A stretch of 64,000 bases of DNA from Thermoanaerobaculia bacterium (GTDB taxonomy: Bacteria > Acidobacteriota > Thermoanaerobaculia > Multivoradales > Multivoraceae). Made by a program: the position numbers and the translations under genes. Shown here piece by piece: positions 1 to 11,404 of this stretch. The stretch covers positions 35,501-99,500 of the forward strand of contig JAJEHN010000024.1 of assembly GCA_022823665.1 (NCBI GenBank), written 5' to 3'. Numbering within the stretch: position 1 is the first letter of the stretch; the number at the start of each line of letters is the position of its first letter. The notes below the pieces were generated by a model, which was not told the DNA's origin, did no database searches, and worked only from the letters and a program-made list of their open reading frames with translations.

Positions 1-2
1 GC

Positions 3-1477
3 GGCGGGGTCTGGTGGGCGTACTGCTTCGATCAGCGGCCCGGGGTGCTGTTGCCGCTCGCCGCGGCGGTACCCGTGTTCGCCATCGCCGCCGTACCGGG
101 CGGGTCATTGCGCCGCCTGTTGCTGGGGTGGTTGCATGGCCTGGTGGCGTGGCTGGTCGCGGTGCCGTGGATCGCCAGCACGCTGGAGATCTACGGTGGT
201 CTGCCCGGCTTCGCGTCGGTGCTGCTCCTGGGTCTGCTGGCGCTCTACCTGGGGCTCTACCACGGCCTGTTCTGCTGGCTCGCGGGCAGGCTGCTCGCTC
301 GCGGCGATGCACTGTCCCTCCTGCTCGCGCCGGCGATCTGGGTCGCTCTGGAGTGGGTTCGCGGGCTCGGCCCCTCGGGGTTCCCGTGGAACCTGCTCGC
401 GTACGCCTGGGTGGACGTCCCCGGGGCTCTCGACGCGACCCGCTGGATCGGAAGTTGGGGTCTCTCGTTCCTGGTCGCCGCCACCGCTCTCGCGCTGTTT
501 CTCCTCGTTGATCGGGAGAGGCGCCGCGGGGCGGGAGCGGCTCTGGTCGCGGTCGCGGCCATCCTCTCGATCGCGCGCTGGACCAACCTGGATCGGCCGC
601 CCGGGGACGAACGCCGCCTCGACGTGGCGGTGGTGCAGCCCAACATCCACATGGCGACCGCGGCAATGGTCGACGGAGGACCGGACGACCAGTTCGCCGA
701 CCTCGCCTCCAACCAGGAGCGGCTCTTCGCGCTGAGCCGGGAGGCCTGCGAACCCGGGCGGCTCGTCGTCTGGCCGGAGAGCGCCGGCTGGCCGTACCAG
801 GTGGAACGGGACGGTGCCTTCGCCGGCGATCTCGAGGAAGTCGTCGCGGGTGGCTGCTCCCTGCTGCTCAACAGCGCGCGCTGGGACCGGTCGGCTCCGG
901 ACGAGCGGGCGTTCAACGCGGCCTATCTGTTGACGCCCGGTTCGGGCCGCGCCCGGCGCCAGACCTACGACAAGATGCACCTCGTTCCCTTCGGCGAGTA
1001 CGTGCCGTTCGGCCGCCATCTGCCGGCGGTACGCCAGTTGGCCCGCCAGGCCGGGGGTTTCTCTCCCGGCGACGAGGTTCGCCTCCTCGAAGTGGACGGC
1101 GCCGTGCTGGGAGTGTCGATCTGCTTCGAGATCGTCTTCCCGGAGCAGGTTGCGGCCCGCGTGCGGCGCGGAGCGAACCTCCTCGTCACGATCACGAACG
1201 ACTCCTGGTACGGCCGAACCTGGGCGCCTCACCAGCACCTGCGACCCGCCCGTTTCCGCGCGGCCGAGAACGGCCGGCCGCTCGTCCGGGCCGCGATCAC
1301 CGGCATCTCGGCCGTGATCGACCGGCGGGGCCGGGTGCTGGCCGACTCACCGATCGACGAGGCGATGGTCATGAGGGCGCAGGTCGTTCCGCTTGGCGGC
1401 ATGACTCCCTTCGCCCGCGCGCCGCTGCTCGTGCCTCTGCTTTGCGTGGCGCTCGCAGGCTTTGCCATACTGCGCCG

Positions 1478-1481
<4 letters not shown>
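3..1481 (+). CDS. lnt: Apolipoprotein N-acyltransferase (5' end outside window)
   Basis: Transfers a third acyl chain onto the N-terminal cysteine of apolipoproteins in the inner membrane, the last step of lipoprotein maturation. The N-terminal part is a run of hydrophobic segments; the C-terminal half is a nitrilase-type domain. Counting from an internal GTG at 45, the catalytic triad is E245 (VVWPES), K310 (YDKMHL) and C360 (SICFE), all present. The frame stays open from base 3 to that GTG (reading G-G-V-W-W-A-Y-C), so the true start and probably the first membrane helix lie left of the window. The stop codon overlaps the prfB start (ATGA at 1478-1481), indicating co-transcription with prfB. 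Confidence 0.95.
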
Positions 1482-2586
<1,105 letters not shown>

Positions 2587-2603
<17 letters not shown>

Positions 2604-4227
2604 CAGCGCTCCCGCGGTCGACTTCGTGTCGCCGCTGCCTCCGGTCAGGTCGGGGATCGCGGACTACAGCGTCGACCTGCTCGACGAGCTCGCACCGCTC
2701 TGCGACCTGCGCCTGGTCCGCCTGCCGGGGCAGGAGATCGCGTCCCACGTCCTGGATCGATACCCGGTGGTCGACGCGGCGGCGCTCGACCCGGCCGGAC
2801 GCCTGCCCTTCTACCAGATGGGCAACAACGTCTACCACGAGGGCGTCCGCCGGCTCGCCCTGGATTCCCCGGGGGTCGTGACCGTGCACGACCTGCGCCT
2901 GCACCACCTGCTGGTCGAGTCGACCCTGGCCTCCGGGAATCTCGATGCCTACGTCAGCGGCCTCGGCGAGGAGCACGGCTGGGAGGGCGCGGCCGCGGCG
3001 CTGTCGATCCGTTGGGGCGGCCACGGCCGGGCGCGGCTGTTCGAGATGCCGGCGCACCGCTCCCTGTTGCTCCGGCAGCGCGGCCTCCTGACCCATAGCG
3101 ATTGGGGTCTCCGGTTCCTCGAGGAGGAGCTGGGCCAGGAGTCGGGGCGGGCCGGGGGCCGGCTGCCGCCGATGCGCCGGGTGCCGATGCCGATGCCGGC
3201 GCCCGCTCTACCCGGGCCCGAGCAGGCGGCGGCCTGGCGGCGGCGAGCCGGCGTTCCTCGCTCGGCCGTCCTGATCGGTTCTTTCGGCTTCCAGACGCCG
3301 ATCAAACGCACGGACGTGCTGCTGCGCGTTCTCGCCGAACCGGGGATGGAACAGGCGCACGCGCTGGTGGTGGGAGAGGTCGCGCCGGAACTCGATCTCG
3401 ACGCCCTGGCCCGGGATCTGGGGGTCCAGGATCGGGTCACGATGGCCGGCTTCCTCGACACGGCGGCGTTCCCGACGGCCATCGCCGCCTGCGATCTGTG
3501 CCTCAACCTGCGCTACCCGAGCGCCGGCGAAACCTCGGCCTCGCTGCTTCGCATCCTCGCGCTGGGCCGGGCCGCGGTGGTCTCCGACTACGCCCAGTTC
3601 GTTGAACTGCCGGACGACATCGTCATCAAGGCTCCGCTCAAGGACGATCCGGGCGCTGAGGCAGGCGCGCTCGCGTTCCTGCTGCGGGGTCTTCTCGCCG
3701 CGCCGGACCGGCTCGCCGGGATGGGCGCCGCGGCGCGGGCCTTCATCGAGCGCGAGCACCGGCCGGCGTCGGTGGCCCGGGCGGTCTTCGAGGCTCTGGA
3801 CGAGTGGTCGCGCGCTCCGGACGGAGAGCGGCCTGCGCCGCCGCGGCCGCCAGCCCCCACCTCGTTGACCTGGGGCTGGTTGCCGGGGCGGATCGAGGTG
3901 GAGGGCTGCGACCCGCCCTGGCCGGATGGCGAGCGCCGCTCGATCGAACTCGTCGTCGCGAACACGGGCTTCGCCACCTGGCTTTCGGGCCACAACCAGG
4001 ACGGCGGCGTCGTGCTCGAGCCTCAGCTCTGGAGCGGTGGGCGGGACCTGTTCCGGGGAAGGCCGTGGATTCCGCTGCCGCGGGACCTGCCGCCGGGCGA
4101 CTCGTGCCGGATCCCCCTCAGGCTCCGGCGACCGATCGGCCGGGCCCGCCTCCGGTTCGAGCCGCACCTCTTCGGCGGCGGTTCGATGACGCTTTGCGGC
4201 GCAACCGCTTTCGACCGCGCACTGTGA
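2587..4227 (+). CDS. GT4-like glycosyltransferase with C-terminal Ig-like domain
   Basis: A 546-residue protein. Residues about 220-430 resemble a GT-B fold retaining glycosyltransferase of family 4: a GSFGFQTPIKRTD phosphate-loop-like start, and a nucleotide-sugar region around YPSAGETSASLL where the usual E-x7-E is only partly recognisable. Residues about 430-546 form a separate beta-rich module with VVANTGFATWLSG, the NTG-x-x-W pattern of NBR1/FW-type Ig-like domains. The start ATG 2587 overlaps the prfB tail by 17 bases, and the stop overlaps the next start (GTGA at 4224-4227), so it is probably in one transcript with its neighbours. Acceptor and sugar are unknown; a surface polysaccharide role is inferred. 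Confidence 0.75.
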
Positions 4228-6053
4228 CCCAAGGCACGGTGGGGCGGCGGTGGTCCTGGCTTCTGCTCGCCGGACTGCTGCTCGCCCTGTTCACGTCCAC
4301 GATGCGGTCGGATGCCGTCGGCGCCGGGGAGCGGGAAATCACCTTCCGTATGGCGGCGCTGAGTCTGGCCTGGGATGGCGACCTGAACTACGGCCGCGCG
4401 GACTACGACCGCTACGTCCGCCTCCTCGGGAGGGAGCCTGAGGCAGTCGCCCTGGAAAGCAGTACCGGCGGCGCCCGGATCGGTTTCGCGCGGCCACCGG
4501 CCTACGCCGTGCTGGCGGCGCCGTTCGTCCGCATCTCTCCCCGGTGGGGACCGGCGCTGCTGAACTGGCTGCTGCTGGCGGTTGCGGCGACCGGGTCGGC
4601 CCTGGTGCTCGAGCGACGCGTCGGTCCCTGGGCGCCGGCCTGGATCGCCGTGTTCGTCGCCGGCACGACGGTCTTCACCCTGTTGCCGCTGCCATCGCCG
4701 GGGACGTTCCGCCTCGCCGCATCGGCTCTGGCATGGGCGCTCGTCGTTCACGTGATGCCGATGGGCGGGCCTTCCGAGCGGCGAAACGCAGCAGGGAGTC
4801 CCGGTGGCGAAGGAAGCGGCAGCGAAGGTGAGGGCCGTGCTCCGGGTGCGCGGGCCTTCTGGCCCGCATCCGCGGCGCTCCGCTGGTCGCTCGTCGGCTT
4901 CCTGCTCACGCTCGCCACGGTCGCCTCCGTCGACGGTCTGAGCCTGTTGCCGGCGCTGATCGCGGCCGCCTGGCTGGCCCTTGCGCAACCGCGGCGGGGA
5001 GCCGCCTTCCTCGCCCTCGCGGTGACGGCGGTGCTGACCGCCGGCGCATCGTTCGGGACATCGGCGCTCGCCCGCGGCGGCTTCGGACCGGTGGAGCGGG
5101 CGGTGTTCAGTCCTTCGACCGGCTTTCCGGCCGTCGACTTCGAGGTGGAGGAGTGGCGTCTCGACCCGCTACCAGCCGGCGGCGTCGAGCGAACCCGGTC
5201 CGGTCCCGAGTTCCGGGCCGGCGGCGCGGGTCCGGAGACTCTGCTCCACGGGGTCGCCGGCCGGACCGTCGGGATCGTCCCCTACGGCGTACCCCTCGTA
5301 GCGGCGGCGCTCTGGGGCCTGTTCGCCGCCGGCTGGCGGCGGGCGCTCCTCCTTGGCGGGCTCGCCTCCGTTGCCGCGCGCGTCGTTCTCTTCCCGTTCG
5401 ACCTCGGCGACGAGTCCGTGCTGACGGGCCCCGGCGGGATCGGCGCCGTTCTTCCGATGTTCTGGCTCCCCGCCGGCCGGCTGCGGCTGGCGAAGATCGC
5501 CGCGGTCGCCGCTTCTTCGGCTCTCTTCCTGTACCCGCTCTGGCTGCGGCCCGCCGCGGCGTTCGGGCCGCACCCGGCGGCCGAGGGTGCACTGCACCGT
5601 TTCCTGGCGGTGGAGGCCGGCCAACGTCCGCGGGCCGGAGAACCGGCGGACCTGTTCGCCGGTGGCGTCTGGCTGCGGCCTGTTGCGGGCCGGATCACTC
5701 CGTTCGGTGAGTCGGGGCTCCTGGTCGAAGGCGGTTCGGCTGAGTTTCTCGTCGCGTGGGAACCGGCCGCGCCCGCCAGCAGGGAAACGGACGGCGAGGT
5801 GAGCCGGACGCGGCTCCGGCTTCTCCTGGAGCGGGAGGACACGGCCCTGGAGGTCGTGGGCGCGGAAGTGGAGGAGAGCAGGTCCCTTCCATCGGGTCGA
5901 AAGTCGGTGCGCCTGCTTCTGGACGCACCGGAAGCGCGCCACCGGATGTGGTGGTCGAACGGCTCCGTCGACCTGTTTCGACTGGGTCTGACTCTGGACG
6001 GAGGCGACGATCCGGCGTCGCAGCACGTGCTGGGGATAGGGTCGGTTCCGTGA
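4224..6053 (+). CDS. Polytopic membrane protein of unknown function, possible GT-C type
   Basis: A 609-residue protein starting at GTG 4224 inside the stop of the preceding gene. It has an N-terminal helix (WLLLAGLLLALF), a soluble stretch containing DLNYGRADYDRY, then about eight hydrophobic segments between residues 95 and 460 and a soluble C-terminal domain of about 150 residues. The topology, with an acidic first loop followed by multiple helices, resembles lipid-linked sugar transferases of the GT-C class, and the adjacent glycosyltransferase fits, but I see no diagnostic motif. A glycine/serine-rich cytoplasmic linker around residues 190-220 contains a copy of a palindromic repeat (4842-4867). 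Confidence 0.6.
   Translation: MTQGTVGRRWSWLLLAGLLLALFTSTMRSDAVGAGEREITFRMAALSLAWDGDLNYGRADYDRYVRLLGREPEAVALESSTGGARIGFARPPAYAVLAAPFVRISPRWGPALLNWLLLAVAATGSALVLERRVGPWAPAWIAVFVAGTTVFTLLPLPSPGTFRLAASALAWALVVHVMPMGGPSERRNAAGSPGGEGSGSEGEGRAPGARAFWPASAALRWSLVGFLLTLATVASVDGLSLLPALIAAAWLALAQPRRGAAFLALAVTAVLTAGASFGTSALARGGFGPVERAVFSPSTGFPAVDFEVEEWRLDPLPAGGVERTRSGPEFRAGGAGPETLLHGVAGRTVGIVPYGVPLVAAALWGLFAAGWRRALLLGGLASVAARVVLFPFDLGDESVLTGPGGIGAVLPMFWLPAGRLRLAKIAAVAASSALFLYPLWLRPAAAFGPHPAAEGALHRFLAVEAGQRPRAGEPADLFAGGVWLRPVAGRITPFGESGLLVEGGSAEFLVAWEPAAPASRETDGEVSRTRLRLLLEREDTALEVVGAEVEESRSLPSGRKSVRLLLDAPEARHRMWWSNGSVDLFRLGLTLDGGDDPASQHVLGIGSVP
4842..4867 (+). repeat. REP-like palindrome, divergent copy inside a coding sequence
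   Basis: Matches 23 of 26 bases of the repeat at 15283 and 29247. The stem here is GCGGGCC-TTCT-GGCCCGC where the other copies have GCGGGTC-TTCT-GACCCGC, so a T-A pair has become C-G on both sides. It encodes part of a non-conserved-looking linker in the membrane protein. Confidence 0.7.
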
Positions 6054-6628
6054 GTTGGATCCTCCAGATTCAACGCCGGCTCGAGGGGTCGAGGCGGCTG
6101 CCCGCGGCGCCGGGCGGCGAAGGCAGCAGCGTCGTCGTCGTCGTGCCGCTGTACGTCGAGTCGGCCGAACTCTGGACGGTGCTGCGGGAAGAGCCGAACG
6201 AGTCGCCTCCGCTCAGTTTCCCGGCGGCCGCCTTCGAGGGCGACGACCCGTGGCCGACCGTGGCGCGCCTCGGCAGCGTCGGTCTCGGCGTCGACCCGTC
6301 GCGAATTCTCCGGCTCGGCGAGCTGGACGAGGTCGGGGGCAGTGGCGGCTTCAGGATGCGGGCATGCGTGGTCGCGGTTCCGTCTCCCGAGGACGACGGC
6401 AGCAACACGGAGGCGCCGGGCGTGCGGCTGCCGCTTTCCGCGCTGCGGCACCCCCGGCTGGTCGAGGAGCGGACGTTCGAGATCGAGGGGCGGCAGGTGC
6501 CGCTCGCCGTCTACCATCTCGGGCGGCACCGCTTGTGGGGGCCGGCCCTCGACGTGTTGCTCCAGCTCCTGGAGGTGCTGGAGCGCCCCGAAGCGGTGCG
6601 GGAGGCGCCGGCCGCCAGCTTGAACTGA
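6050..6628 (+). CDS. Degenerate Nudix (CoA-pyrophosphatase-like) protein
   Basis: A 192-residue protein starting at GTG 6050, overlapping the previous stop by four bases. Its layout follows the CoA diphosphatase branch of Nudix hydrolases: a VVVVVPLYVES strand, a leucine-rich LWTVLREEP strand, FPAAAFEGDDPWP where FPGG is expected, RILRLGELDEV, and a terminal LWGPALDVLLQLL helix. The Nudix box is broken: at the REUxEExGU position it reads R73-L-G-S-V-G-L-G80, so all three metal-binding glutamates are gone while R and the last G remain. A pyrophosphatase activity is therefore unlikely; a binding or structural role is an inference. Assignment rests on motif order, without an alignment. Confidence 0.6.
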   Translation: MSWILQIQRRLEGSRRLPAAPGGEGSSVVVVVPLYVESAELWTVLREEPNESPPLSFPAAAFEGDDPWPTVARLGSVGLGVDPSRILRLGELDEVGGSGGFRMRACVVAVPSPEDDGSNTEAPGVRLPLSALRHPRLVEERTFEIEGRQVPLAVYHLGRHRLWGPALDVLLQLLEVLERPEAVREAPAASLN

Positions 6629-6707
6629 CTCACACGTAGCGTTCCGCGGCGCAAGCTCCTAGAATGCGCCCGATCCGACCCGCCGGGTCTCTGAACCAGG
6701 GGAGAAC

Positions 6708-7755
<1,048 letters not shown>

Positions 7756-7769
<14 letters not shown>

Positions 7770-8961
7770 GCGATCCGCCCAGCAGGGCCGCGATCTCCTC
7801 GTGGCGAGCCTCTGCGTCCCTTTCGCCGACCTCGATCAGAGCTCGAATGTAGTCGGGCTGGAACATCAGGAGGCTGAGCAGGTCCGGGCTCTTCGTGTCG
7901 CGGGTGCCGAGACCGCGGGTCATGAAGCGGAACGCCTTGGGCAGCCGGGGCTCGAAGCGGCCGGCGAGCTGCCCCAGGTCCTCGGAGGGGCGCAGCAGCA
8001 CGAGGTCGACGAGGCGAAGCGAACCCCGTTCGGACTCCGGCATCCGGGCCAGCAGGCCGTTCACGAGTTCCATCCGGTTCGCGTCCTGGTCGAGCTGATC
8101 CAGGAAGACGGCGTTGAGGAGCACGCCCGCGAACTGGGCCGGCGGCGGGTACGCGACGGCAGCGGCCCTGGGCGCCAGGGGCTCGTGCCGCGTGGACACC
8201 GCGATCAGCCGGTCGCAGCCGAGGTGCAGGGCCGGAGACAGCGGTGAGGTCAGACGCACGCCGCCGTCGCCGTGCCAGGCGTCGCCGATCCGCACCGCCG
8301 GGAAGATCAGCGGCAGCGAGGCGGAGGCGAGGACGTGGTCGAGCGTCAGCCGCGCCCGCTCCGAGCGGCGCTTCGGCCGTTCCCAGGTCTCGATGTCGCG
8401 GCCCTGAACCCAGGTGACCGTCTGCCCGGTCGACCACTCGACGGTGGTCACGGCGACTGCGTCCAGGCGGCCGCGGTCCAGGTTCTTCGCGATTCCCGGC
8501 AGCACGCGGCCATTGCCTGAGTCGGCGCCGAGCACCTCGCCAAGGTGCCCGCCCAGCGGCGACGTGTCCACCAGACCGCGAACCTGCGGCCGGTAACGCA
8601 GACCGCCCGAAGCCAGGTTCAGCAGCCAGCGGACGACCATGCCGCCCAGCGACCAGCCGTCGTCCCGGAACACGTGATCGGGCGTCAGCTCGAGCCAGAT
8701 CCGGCTCAGTTCTTCCGTTGCCTCGGCTGCGCTGCCCTGATGAGAGGCGAGGAAGGAAGCGTTGATCGCGCCCGCCGAAACGCCGGTCAGCACGTCGAAG
8801 TGGAACTCGGGAAGCCGTTTCGCCAGGTGCCGGACCAGCCCCACCTGGTAGGCCGCCCGCGCGCCGCCGCCGGTGAGGACGAGACCGATTCGGCAACCGC
8901 GGTCCCGGTGGCCGCCGCCGCTGGGCTTGCGCTCGGGTGTCCCTTTTGTTGGCAGCGGCAC
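7756..8961 (-). CDS. Patatin-like phospholipase
   Basis: A 401-residue acyl hydrolase of the patatin family. All three diagnostic elements are present: the glycine-rich oxyanion loop GGGARAAYQ, the nucleophile elbow GVSAGA, and the catalytic dyad aspartate in HGDGG. Beyond the catalytic domain the C-terminal 120 residues are alpha-helical and unassigned. No signal peptide is visible, so the protein probably acts at the inner face of the membrane. The start is a GTG. It runs convergently to the aldolase gene and is not obviously in an operon. Confidence 0.9.
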
Positions 8962-8998
8962 GCGATCAGCCCTTGATCCTGCTCTTCGGCAGCCTCGT

Positions 8999-9388
8999 TC
9001 AGATCAGTTCGACGCGGCCTTCGAGCCCCGGAGCACTGGCGAGCTTCCGGTCCGCCGTCAGCAAGATCGTGGAGAGGGCCTCGGCCAAGGCGACATAGAT
9101 CGCGTCATACGCCGAGACGTTGTGCCGGAGTTCCCAGATGCGGTCCAGGAACCGGTGATGACCGTATCGCTCTGCCGGAAGATCACGCCAGTCGCGCAGG
9201 GCCTGCAGACCCCGGTCGGCCCCGAAGGCGCCCCGAATGACGTAGCTCCTCAGGGTCTGGGCGATCTCCAGATCCGCCAGATGCGGGACGTGAATCTCGA
9301 CGGACTCCCGTCGCAGTCTTTCGCTCAGGCGACGACCCCGGGCGGTGTCCAGGAGCAGTTCGACGGCCGCGGAGGCGTCGATCACCAC
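8999..9388 (-). CDS. PIN-domain ribonuclease toxin (VapC/FitB type)
   Basis: A 129-residue PIN protein, probably the RNase toxin of a type II toxin-antitoxin pair. The acidic metal-binding residues are in their usual places: D4 in MVIDAS, the acidic DLE near residue 40, D in SAYDAIYVALAE near residue 94, and D in LLTADRKLA near residue 112. It follows the antitoxin gene with a seven-base overlap, typical of translationally coupled pairs. The pair sits between the phospholipase and lipB with no other accessory genes around it. Confidence 0.88.
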   Translation of the reverse strand: MVIDASAAVELLLDTARGRRLSERLRRESVEIHVPHLADLEIAQTLRSYVIRGAFGADRGLQALRDWRDLPAERYGHHRFLDRIWELRHNVSAYDAIYVALAEALSTILLTADRKLASAPGLEGRVELI

Positions 9389-9618
9389 TCCCGAGATTCC
9401 CTGGCCTCTCGCAGTACCTCGGCAGGCGACTTGTCCAGTGTCACCGGCGGCGAACTGCGAATCCTGTCCAGCACTTCCCGGCGGCTCGGCCGGCGCACGA
9501 TCCGTTCGATCTCGCGCAACACGAAGTGGGACATGGACACCCCTTCGAGCGCGGCCCGACTCTTCAGAAGCCGGTGGGTATCTTCGGGGACGTTTCGGAT
9601 CTGGAGCATCTTGGACAT
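9382..9618 (-). CDS. Ribbon-helix-helix antitoxin (FitA/VapB type)
   Basis: A 78-residue protein beginning MLQIRNVPEDTHRLLKSRA after MSK, the pattern of FitA-type antitoxins in which a beta strand (LQIRNVP) precedes two helices and contacts DNA. The C-terminal LDKSPAEVLREARESREW would wrap the PIN toxin. ATG 9618 is chosen because the RHH strand starts right after it; a longer frame reaching 9681 adds 21 residues of no known role. The antitoxin precedes the toxin, the usual order, and would repress its own promoter in the 60-base gap before lipB. Confidence 0.85.
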   Translation of the reverse strand: MSKMLQIRNVPEDTHRLLKSRAALEGVSMSHFVLREIERIVRRPSRREVLDRIRSSPPVTLDKSPAEVLREARESREW

Positions 9619-9679
9619 GTCTTGGATCCTAGTTTCATGTGAGGAACATGGCAACTCGCGAAAGCGTAGGCTTGTGGAC

Positions 9680-10468
9680 ATGGCTGAGACGCGAGAGGTC
9701 GCCGCGCCGCGTGCGGAGGCGCCGATTCGCGCGGCCTGGCTGGGCCGGGTCGGCTACGGGCGCGGGGTCGAGTTGCAGGAGAGGATCAGACGGGGGATTC
9801 TGGAGAACGACCCGGACGCGATGGACTCGTTGCTCCTGCTCGAGCACCCGCCCACCTACACGGTGGGCCGGAACTGCGCCGGCGGCGATGTCCTGGCGGC
9901 GCCGGAGTGGCTCGAGCAGCGTGGAATCACCGTCGCCGAATGCGACCGCGGGGGCCGCGCGACGTATCACGGTCCGGGTCAGCTCGTGGGGTACCCGGTC
10001 ATCGATCTCCGGCCCGACCGCCGCAATGTGCGCGCCTACGTCCGCGATCTGCAGGAGGCGCTGGTCAGGACGCTTGCGGCGTTCGACGTCGCTGCCGTGG
10101 GCGGCGAGGAACGGGAGCGGATCGGCGTCTGGGTCGGTCGCCGGAAGATCGCCTCGATCGGCATCCACCTCCGGCGCTGGGTGACGACCCACGGATTCGC
10201 TCTGAATGTCACGACCGACCTGGCCGACTTCGCCGGCATCCTCTCCTGCGGCTTCGACGCCGGCGTGATGACTTCCATCGAGGAACTCACGGGCCGCCGG
10301 CCCGGTCTGGAGGACGTCGCCGGGTGTTGCGCGGAGAACTTCGCGCGGGTTTTCGAGCGTCGTCTCGTCTCTGCGGAACCCGCCGAGATGGGCTTCGGGC
10401 CGACGCTGCGCGACGCTAGGATCCACGGTGACCCGCGGCCGCTCGAGAGTCGGTCGCCCGAGTCGTAA
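9680..10468 (+). CDS. lipB: Lipoyl(octanoyl) transferase
   Basis: Moves octanoate from acyl carrier protein to lipoyl domains of 2-oxoacid dehydrogenases and the glycine cleavage H protein. Family motifs are LLEHPPTYTVGRN, GGRATYHGPGQLVGYP, the lysine of GRRKIASIGI and the catalytic cysteine of ILSCGFDAGVMTS. Start ATG 9680 gives 262 residues, slightly longer than usual because of a 20-residue tail. It is divergent from the toxin-antitoxin pair and five bases upstream of lipA, so lipB-lipA is an operon making lipoate in two consecutive steps. Confidence 0.95.
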   Translation: MAETREVAAPRAEAPIRAAWLGRVGYGRGVELQERIRRGILENDPDAMDSLLLLEHPPTYTVGRNCAGGDVLAAPEWLEQRGITVAECDRGGRATYHGPGQLVGYPVIDLRPDRRNVRAYVRDLQEALVRTLAAFDVAAVGGEERERIGVWVGRRKIASIGIHLRRWVTTHGFALNVTTDLADFAGILSCGFDAGVMTSIEELTGRRPGLEDVAGCCAENFARVFERRLVSAEPAEMGFGPTLRDARIHGDPRPLESRSPES

Positions 10469-10473
10469 CCCAC

Positions 10474-11394
10474 ATGGACGAACTCGTCTCCATCGGCGCC
10501 CCGCCGCCCGTCGGCGGCGCCGCGCGCCCGCCGCGGCCCGACTGGCTGCGCATCCGGCTGAGCACGCCGGAGCCGTACCAGCGTGTCCGACGGCTGATGG
10601 AAGGGCTGAACCTGAACACGGTGTGCGAGGAGGCCCGCTGTCCGAACATCTACGAGTGCTGGGGCGAGCACGGCACCGCGACGTTCATGATCCTCGGCGA
10701 CACCTGCACGCGCCGCTGCGGGTTCTGCGCCGTCCACACCGGCCGGCCCGCGGCCGGCGTCGACGCGGACGAACCGGCGCGGGTGGCGGAAGCCGCGGCC
10801 GCCATGGGCCTGCGCCACGTGGTCGTCACGTCGGTCGACCGGGACGATCTTGCGGACGGCGGCGCCGGGCACTTCGCCGACACGATCCGCGCAATCCGCG
10901 AGCGGCTCGCGGGGGCCGCGGTCGAGGTCCTGACTCCGGACTTCCGGGGCGTCGGTGACGCTCTGGACATCGTGCTCGCGGAGCGACCCGAGGTGTTCTC
11001 GCACAACGTGGAGACGGTTCCACGGCTGTACCGGCAGGCGCGCCCCGGCAGCAGCTACGAACGGAGTCTGGCGCTGCTCGAGGAGTCGGCGGCCCGCCGC
11101 GACAGCGGCGGCTACGCGGGCAGGGTGAAGACGGGTCTGATGGTGGGCCTGGGCGAGACGACGGCGGAGCTCGAGGCGACGATCCGCGACATCCGGTCGG
11201 CCGGAACCGGGATCCTGACGATCGGCCAGTATCTCCAGCCGACCCGCGACCACCTGCCGGTCGACCGCTACGTGCACCCGGACGAGTTCGCCCGCCTGCG
11301 CGGGTTCGCACTCGGACTGGGCTTCCGCCACTGCGAGGCCGGCCCGCTCGTGCGCAGCAGCTATCACGCTCACGAGCACGTCGCCCGCTCCTGA
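10474..11394 (+). CDS. lipA: Lipoyl synthase (radical SAM)
   Basis: Inserts two sulfur atoms into protein-bound octanoyl groups using S-adenosylmethionine radical chemistry. The auxiliary iron-sulfur cluster is bound by C51, C56 and C62 (CEEARCPNIYEC) and the radical SAM cluster by C78, C82 and C85 (CTRRCGFC). The conserved SHNVETVPRLY and VKTGLMVGLGE blocks follow, and the terminal RSSYHA motif contains the conserved serine. The 306-residue length is normal. It directly follows lipB and is ten bases before the proline dehydrogenase gene, so the three may share a transcript. Confidence 0.97.
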   Translation: MDELVSIGAPPPVGGAARPPRPDWLRIRLSTPEPYQRVRRLMEGLNLNTVCEEARCPNIYECWGEHGTATFMILGDTCTRRCGFCAVHTGRPAAGVDADEPARVAEAAAAMGLRHVVVTSVDRDDLADGGAGHFADTIRAIRERLAGAAVEVLTPDFRGVGDALDIVLAERPEVFSHNVETVPRLYRQARPGSSYERSLALLEESAARRDSGGYAGRVKTGLMVGLGETTAELEATIRDIRSAGTGILTIGQYLQPTRDHLPVDRYVHPDEFARLRGFALGLGFRHCEAGPLVRSSYHAHEHVARS

Positions 11395-11404
11395 TGGAGA
11401 GCCC

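Noticed and set aside
9619..9681. Longer antitoxin with 21 extra N-terminal residues
   Set aside because: The RHH beta strand begins right after ATG 9618 and the extension reads into the gap used by the divergent promoters.
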